Assembly (NCBI GenBank): GCA_003611955.1
Contig: RAZE01000018.1
Location: 1 to 64,000, forward strand
Reading direction: 5' to 3'
DNA: 64,000 bases
DNA from: a bacterium 1XD8-76
GTDB taxonomy: Bacteria > Bacillota > Clostridia > Lachnospirales > Lachnospiraceae
Part shown: piece by piece, positions 59,687-64,000 of the stretch
How positions within the stretch are numbered: the first letter of the stretch is position 1
How the letters are laid out: each line of letters opens with the position of its first letter
Translations under genes and position numbers: made by a program
Notes under the pieces: generated by a model
Database searches by the model: none
What the model was told of the DNA's origin: nothing
The model's input: only the letters and a program-made list of their open reading frames with translations

Positions 59687-60733
59687 ATGGAAAATATGCA
59701 AATGTTTATAGGTAGAGATACAATTTCTGTTTCTGAGGCGATGCAGAGAATTGATAGAAATTCTTACGGGATTCTGTTTTTGGAAGATGCGGCAGGAAAA
59801 ATGATTGCCAGTATTACTGATGGCGACATCAGGCGATACCTGTTAGCCGGGGGAAAAATGAATGACGATGCATTTGACGCGGCGAATCACGAACCAAGAT
59901 ATGCAGGAAGCTTTGAGGAAGCGGGTATGTTATATCATAAGCGTGATTATGTTATTATTCCAATTATAGATGAGAATCATATAATAATGGATTTATATTT
60001 CGGAGATGGCAGTGCACGAATAAAAAAAAGAAACGCTATCAATATTCCGGTTGTTATCAATGCAGGAGGGAAGGGGACACGTCTGGACCCATTTACACGA
60101 ATACTTCCAAAGCCTTTAATCCCTGTTGGCGAACTCCCGATTATAGAATTGATCATGAGGGAATATCAAAGTTATGATTGCGGTGATTTTCACATTATTG
60201 TGAACTATAAACGCGATTTGATGAAGGCATACTTTCATGATAATGATAATAAGTATAACATCACTTGGTATGATGAGGAAGTACCGTTAGGAACTGGAGG
60301 AGGGCTGTCGCTGCTGCGGGGGGTATTTGATTCGACTTTTTTCTTTACGAATTGCGATGCGCTGCTTACCAGTGATTATGAAGCGATGCTGCAATTCCAT
60401 AAGCAAAATAATAATATAATAACGATGGTGTGTGCATACAAGAATTTAAATATTCCGTATGGAGTTGTTGAAATGAGAGAGGGGGGCATTATAGAAAACT
60501 TAAAGGAAAAACCTTTAATGTCTTTTCTTGCGAATACGGGTATTTATATCGTAGAGCCTGAAGTGATCGATGAAATATCCGACGGAGAGTGTGTTGGATT
60601 TCCTGATATTGTTGAAAGGGAAAAGCAAAAGGGGAGGAAAGTGGCAGTGTTTCCAGTTAGTGAAAATGATTGGATGGATATGGGGCAACTCCCTGAACTT
60701 GAGAAAATGCGACACAGGTTATTCGGTGAATAA
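59687..60733 (+). CDS. CBS-domain sugar-1-phosphate nucleotidyltransferase (PtmE/LegF-like)
   Basis: A 348-residue fusion. The first about 120 residues are a CBS-pair-like module (SVSEAMQRIDRN, SITDGDIRRYLLAGG, DYVIIPIIDENHII). The rest is a nucleotidyltransferase of the GlmU/GMP/RmlA family, with INAGGKGTRLDPFTRILPKPLIPVGELPIIE (about 123-153), PLGTGGGLSLL and FFFTNCDALL. In Campylobacter PtmE the same fusion makes GDP-glucosamine for legionaminic acid; HddC makes GDP-heptose. The neighbouring WbpG/PseA-like gene favours the PtmE comparison. AAGGT lies 11 nt before the ATG. CBS domains suggest control by adenine nucleotides. Confidence 0.86.
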   Translation: MENMQMFIGRDTISVSEAMQRIDRNSYGILFLEDAAGKMIASITDGDIRRYLLAGGKMNDDAFDAANHEPRYAGSFEEAGMLYHKRDYVIIPIIDENHIIMDLYFGDGSARIKKRNAINIPVVINAGGKGTRLDPFTRILPKPLIPVGELPIIELIMREYQSYDCGDFHIIVNYKRDLMKAYFHDNDNKYNITWYDEEVPLGTGGGLSLLRGVFDSTFFFTNCDALLTSDYEAMLQFHKQNNNIITMVCAYKNLNIPYGVVEMREGGIIENLKEKPLMSFLANTGIYIVEPEVIDEISDGECVGFPDIVEREKQKGRKVAVFPVSENDWMDMGQLPELEKMRHRLFGE

Positions 60734-60793
60734 AACATATAGTTTTTAGAATGAATAATCACAATGGATTCTAAAAGAAGGAGAAATAAGAAA

Positions 60794-61909
60794 ATGAAGT
60801 ATTGCAAAAAATGTGTTATGCCAGACACAAGACCGGGAATTACCTTTAATGAAGAGGGTATTTGTTCTGCCTGCCAACAAATTGAAAAGAGAAAAGATAT
60901 AGATTGGGATTTTCGATGGAAGGAATTTGAGGAGATCTGTGATAAATACCGTGGTATGAATGGCGATGGATATGATTGTGCCATAGCGGTGTCAGGAGGG
61001 AAAGATTCACATTTTCAGGTACATCTTATGAAAAATGTAATGAATATGAATCCAATACTTTTTTCGGTAGAAGACAATTTTCCTATGACGGATGCCGGGG
61101 TGCATAACATCAGGAATATCTCGGAGGAATTTGGATGCAATATCGTAAGCATTAAACCTGATAGAAAAGCGCAAAAGAAATTAATGCGCTATATGTTTGA
61201 GAATTATGGTAAACCTACTTGGTATATTGATAGATTGATTTATACTTATCCTCTGTTAATGGCTTCAAAGTTTAATACACCATTGCTGGTTTATGGAGAA
61301 AATGTTAGTTATGAATATGGTGGAACTGATGCGAACGAGTCTTATTCTGCCAGAGAACAACTAAATAATGGTGTTGCTTCAGGAATTGATGAGAATGAAC
61401 TGATCAGTAAAGCCGGAGTTTCGGCAGCGGATCTTTTCCTGACCAGGGCTCCTGAACAAGATATTTTAGACAGCCTGAATCCTATTTACATTTCTTATTT
61501 TGTTCCGTGGAATAGTGTTTCTAATGCTGAGTTTGCTAAAAAGCATGGGTTTCATGATTTAACACATGAGTGGAAAAGAACACATCATGTAGAAGATTTC
61601 GATCAAGTAGACAGTAGAGCATATTTGATTCATCCATGGCTTAAGTATCCTAAATTTGGACATGCTTCTGCGACTGATTATGCTGCACGGTTTGTCAGAT
61701 ATGGTTTGATGACACGAGAGGAAGCAATTCAGCAGGTGCGGGAACATGATCATGCATTGGATCCTTTGGCAGTAAGAGATTTCTGTAATTTCTGTGGATA
61801 TACAGAGACGGAATTCTGGGATATCGTAGACGGGTTATACAATAGAGATATTTTTACAAAAGATAAATTTGGTGTGTGGGTTTTAAAAGATCCTATTTGG
61901 AAGAGCTAA
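60794..61909 (+). CDS. N-acetyl-sugar amidotransferase, WbpG/PseA/PtmG-like
   Basis: A 371-residue PP-loop ATP-pyrophosphatase. Two CxxC pairs at the N-terminus (CKKC, CSAC) and a C-terminal CNFCG probably hold a metal. SGGKDS (about 67-72) is the PP-loop, with GENVSYEYGGTDANESY and KRTHHVEDFDQVD further on. WbpG and PseA convert an N-acetyl group on a sugar to an acetamidino group using ammonia from a HisH/HisF-like pair. Those partners are not in this window and may lie just beyond it. ATG 60794 with AAGGAG upstream was chosen over ATG 60764. Confidence 0.9.
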   Translation: MKYCKKCVMPDTRPGITFNEEGICSACQQIEKRKDIDWDFRWKEFEEICDKYRGMNGDGYDCAIAVSGGKDSHFQVHLMKNVMNMNPILFSVEDNFPMTDAGVHNIRNISEEFGCNIVSIKPDRKAQKKLMRYMFENYGKPTWYIDRLIYTYPLLMASKFNTPLLVYGENVSYEYGGTDANESYSAREQLNNGVASGIDENELISKAGVSAADLFLTRAPEQDILDSLNPIYISYFVPWNSVSNAEFAKKHGFHDLTHEWKRTHHVEDFDQVDSRAYLIHPWLKYPKFGHASATDYAARFVRYGLMTREEAIQQVREHDHALDPLAVRDFCNFCGYTETEFWDIVDGLYNRDIFTKDKFGVWVLKDPIWKS

Positions 61910-61940
61910 ATGAAATTACTTTTTATAAGCGGTTAAGAAT

Positions 61941-62642
61941 ATGGCATATATGAATGTTGATTTTTTAAAGATGCGGGAGTTTAATGCATTAAATAGTAGA
62001 ATAGATATGCATATGCATACTACGTGGACAGATGGTAAAAACTCTATGCAGGAAATGGTGTCGAAAGCTATAGAGAATGGTTTGTCGCAAATAGCAATTA
62101 CGGAGCACATAAGAGAGCAATCAGATTATTATACTGATTATATCAGCGAAGCTCAATCCATTAAAAAGAAGGCGAATATCGGTTTCTTTTGTGGATTTGA
62201 AAGCAAAATAAAAAATGTTTTAGGAGACCTGGATATTTCAGAAGCGGCGATGAAGGCAGCAGATATTATTGTTGCCAGTGTACATCGAATTCCGTATGGC
62301 GGCGAATACCTATACCCCAAGGAAATATCATATGACGATCTGTGTGACTTAGAGAGAGAAATGTCCATTTCTGTTATAAGGAAGAATGAAGGCAAGATAA
62401 TACTTGGTCATTGCGGGGGAATGTCAATTGCTGCATATGGCAGATTCCCCGAAGACTATTTCAGAGATATTATTATCGAATGTGTTAAGTATAATGCAGT
62501 CTTTGAATTTAACTATAAGTACCATCATATATATGAAAATTTATTAAAAGATTTACTTTTGGAGTTTAATCCATACGTGTCGGTTGGCTCTGATGCACAT
62601 GATGTTGGAATGGTTTCAAAGAGGAGTTTTATAAATGAATAG
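61941..62642 (+). CDS. PHP-domain metal-dependent phosphoesterase/hydrolase
   Basis: A 233-residue PHP protein: RIDMHMHTTWTDGKNSMQEMV (HxH...D, about 21-41), QIAITEHIREQSDYY (EH), FFCGFESKIKN, DIIVASVHRIP (H), KIILGHCGGMS (H) and VSVGSDAHDVGMVSKR (SDAH). All metal-ligand motifs are present, so it should be active. Known relatives are histidinol-phosphate phosphatase and trpH-like phosphoesterases. The place between an amidotransferase and an ATP-grasp gene suggests action on a sugar-phosphate intermediate, but the substrate is unknown. The gene overlaps the next one by 8 nt. Confidence 0.86.
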   Translation: MAYMNVDFLKMREFNALNSRIDMHMHTTWTDGKNSMQEMVSKAIENGLSQIAITEHIREQSDYYTDYISEAQSIKKKANIGFFCGFESKIKNVLGDLDISEAAMKAADIIVASVHRIPYGGEYLYPKEISYDDLCDLEREMSISVIRKNEGKIILGHCGGMSIAAYGRFPEDYFRDIIIECVKYNAVFEFNYKYHHIYENLLKDLLLEFNPYVSVGSDAHDVGMVSKRSFINE

Positions 62643-63618
62643 TACAACAAAAGTATTAGTTACGGGAACAGGTTCCTTAATTGGTCAGGCTATAATTAAG
62701 TCGATCTATAAGAGCGTACTTAGGAAAGAAATAACATTGGTTGGCTGCGATTATTTTGATAACACGGTCGGGAGTTTTTGGTGTGATAAGAATTATCATT
62801 TGCCGGATGTTTTAAAAGCAGAAATGGAGAATGAATGGAAGCAAACAATTTATAAGATTGTAGACGAGGAGAAGATAAGAATAATATTTGTAGGTGTAGA
62901 TTTTGAATTGACACTTTTCTCAGAGATGAAAGAAGACTTGTTAAATCGATATAATTGTCACGTAGTTGTGTCAGATAAGAATGTTATAGAAATTGGAAAT
63001 GATAAATATAATACATATTTATTCTTGATGGAAAACGCCTTAAATGCTCCGAAAACAATGCTGCTTGATGAGGCGCAGGCGGATAGGTGGAATTTCCCTG
63101 TTGTTGTGAAGCCGAGGGTTGGGGCGAGAAGCAGAGGAGTTAAGCTGATAAAGAGTTATGGCGAGTATTCTCAATATGCAGAGGAACTATATGGCAAAGG
63201 GTATATTTTACAAGAGGTCATTGGAAATATGGAGACGGAGTATACTTGCGGCGTATTGTATTGGGATGGAAAATTTCAAAATAGTATTGTGCTGAGAAGG
63301 TATCTGAAAGAAGGCAACACATCTATCGCCGAGTACAATGATAACAAAGAAAATAAGATAGTAGATTACATACGAAAGATAGGTGATGCACTAAAACCGA
63401 CTGGAAGTTGTAATTTGCAATTGCGAACGGATGAGTCGGGTGATCCGTATCTTTTTGAAATAAACCCACGGTTTTCGGGTACAACCTATATGAGGACACT
63501 ATTTGGATATAATGAAGTTGAATATATAATATATAAAGTTTTAGGATTATCGGGCGCCAAAATGAATCCGATAGAAGGTAAAGCTTACAGGTTTTATGAA
63601 GAGAAACTGATAAGGTGA
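62635..63618 (+). CDS. ATP-grasp carboxylate-amine ligase-like protein
   Basis: A 327-residue ATP-grasp protein. Its N-terminal Rossmann-like pre-ATP-grasp domain begins KVLVTGTGSLIGQAIIKSI. The ATP-binding part has DKYNTYLFLMENALNAPKTM, FPVVVKPRVGARSRGVKLI (about 151-169), YILQEVIGNMETEYTCGVL and YLFEINPRFSGTTYM (metal ligands E-x-N, about 275-289). It resembles carbamoyl-phosphate synthase-like ligases seen in sugar clusters. It would activate a carboxylate by phosphorylation and join it to an amine or another nucleophile. GAGGAG SD; translationally coupled to the PHP gene. The specific reaction is unknown. Confidence 0.85.
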   Translation: MNSTTKVLVTGTGSLIGQAIIKSIYKSVLRKEITLVGCDYFDNTVGSFWCDKNYHLPDVLKAEMENEWKQTIYKIVDEEKIRIIFVGVDFELTLFSEMKEDLLNRYNCHVVVSDKNVIEIGNDKYNTYLFLMENALNAPKTMLLDEAQADRWNFPVVVKPRVGARSRGVKLIKSYGEYSQYAEELYGKGYILQEVIGNMETEYTCGVLYWDGKFQNSIVLRRYLKEGNTSIAEYNDNKENKIVDYIRKIGDALKPTGSCNLQLRTDESGDPYLFEINPRFSGTTYMRTLFGYNEVEYIIYKVLGLSGAKMNPIEGKAYRFYEEKLIR

Positions 63619-63622
63619 TCAC

Positions 63623-64000
63623 ATGAGAATATTGATAACTGGAGCAGGTGGTTTTTTAGGAAGACATTTAGCAATTCATTTGAGGGATAATAATGAACTG
63701 ATTATGACTGGAAGAAGATGGACTGAGGGGAGTGAAGAACTTGACCTGTGCTCGGATGAATCAGTTGACAGATTTATACAGAATACTCAGGCAGGTATCA
63801 TTGATGGTTTAATTCATACATCCAGTAAAATGATGAGCACAGGATTGTCCAATGAGGAACAGTTTGATGTGCTTGATTCCAATATAAAGATTACAAGAAA
63901 TGTAGTTAAAATTATTCAGAAACTGAAGATTAATACGTTAATAAATTGCTCCTCTATGGCAGTATATCCCAATAAAGACGGAGTGTATAATGAGCAGTCC
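63623..64000 (+). CDS. NAD-dependent epimerase/dehydratase (partial, runs off the window)
   Basis: The first 126 residues of an extended SDR are visible: MRILITGAGGFLGRHLAIHL (GxxGFLG), ELDLCSDESVDRF, IDGLIHTSSKMM and the start of the active-site strand LINCSSMAVYPNKDG. The frame is open to the last base, so the gene is cut by the window edge and not broken. AAGGTG lies 5 nt before ATG 63623 and 5 nt separate it from the ATP-grasp stop. It belongs to the same operon and probably reduces or epimerises a nucleotide-sugar intermediate. Confidence 0.85.
   Translation, partial: MRILITGAGGFLGRHLAIHLRDNNELIMTGRRWTEGSEELDLCSDESVDRFIQNTQAGIIDGLIHTSSKMMSTGLSNEEQFDVLDSNIKITRNVVKIIQKLKINTLINCSSMAVYPNKDGVYNEQS

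Noticed and set aside
1..64000. CRISPR arrays, tRNA or rRNA genes, insertion-sequence transposases
   Set aside because: I looked for regular short repeats, clover-leaf-like GC-rich stretches and DDE-type transposase ORFs and saw none.

Overview
The window looks like a chromosomal surface-glycan island of a spore-forming-lineage Bacillota, most likely Lachnospiraceae (Clostridia). The reasons are clear Shine-Dalgarno sites, sigma-A-like promoters, a stand-alone Spo0A DNA-binding domain, a LoaP-type NusG paralogue and a CotH-family protein, together with the style of the polymerase, co-polymerase and initiating-transferase genes. No rRNA, tRNA, CRISPR array or transposase was recognised. Almost every gene makes, moves, modifies or regulates a polyprenyl-linked polysaccharide or glycoconjugate. 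Family calls come from reading motifs; no database search was run.

Layout. (A) 1-6 kb, plus strand: a sugar-modification operon with two DegT/DnrJ/EryC1/StrS aminotransferases, a hexapeptide acetyltransferase, an NAD-dependent epimerase/dehydratase, a sugar N-formyltransferase-like enzyme and a GtrB/DPM1-type glycosyltransferase. A GT-C-like membrane protein converges on it (7.4-6.0 kb). (B) 7.6-17.8 kb, plus: rmlD, a large fucokinase/GDP-fucose pyrophosphorylase-like gene, then GT-C-like membrane proteins around a second GtrB-type enzyme. (C) 19.9-17.8 kb, minus: a stand-alone Spo0A C-terminal domain and a CotH-like kinase, separated by a strong hairpin. (D) 20.1-36.1 kb, plus: a Wzy-type assembly operon with an initiating phosphoglycosyltransferase, co-polymerase, EpsG-type polymerase, several glycosyltransferases, three large membrane proteins and an O-antigen ligase-like protein. 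(E) 36.1-40.9 kb: a membrane nucleotide-sugar 4,6-dehydratase (minus), a second co-polymerase (plus), a 20-bp perfect inverted repeat, and a tyrosine recombinase (minus). (F) 40.97 kb to the window end, plus: a strong promoter, a roughly 200-nt leader with two tiny ORFs and hairpins, loaP, then about 22 further genes in one direction with almost no gaps.

How the genes work together. In E and F, a PglF-like dehydratase, PglE-like aminotransferase, PglD-like acetyltransferase and PglC-like phosphoglycosyltransferase suggest initiation on a diacetylbacillosamine-type sugar. Extension would be by GT4 enzymes, polymerisation by an EpsG-like protein and export by a PglK-like ABC flippase. The 52-54 kb segment (aminotransferase, two GNAT acyltransferases, a MaoC hydratase) suggests an unusual N-acyl amino sugar. 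The 59.7-64 kb end (CBS-nucleotidyltransferase, WbpG/PseA-like amidotransferase, PHP, ATP-grasp, SDR) looks like the start of a nonulosonic-acid or amidinated-sugar pathway that continues past the window.

Base composition shifts visibly: 8.5-34 kb is GC-richer, while 44.6-64 kb is AT-rich. This fits a mosaic island, with LoaP and the recombinase at the most obvious junction.
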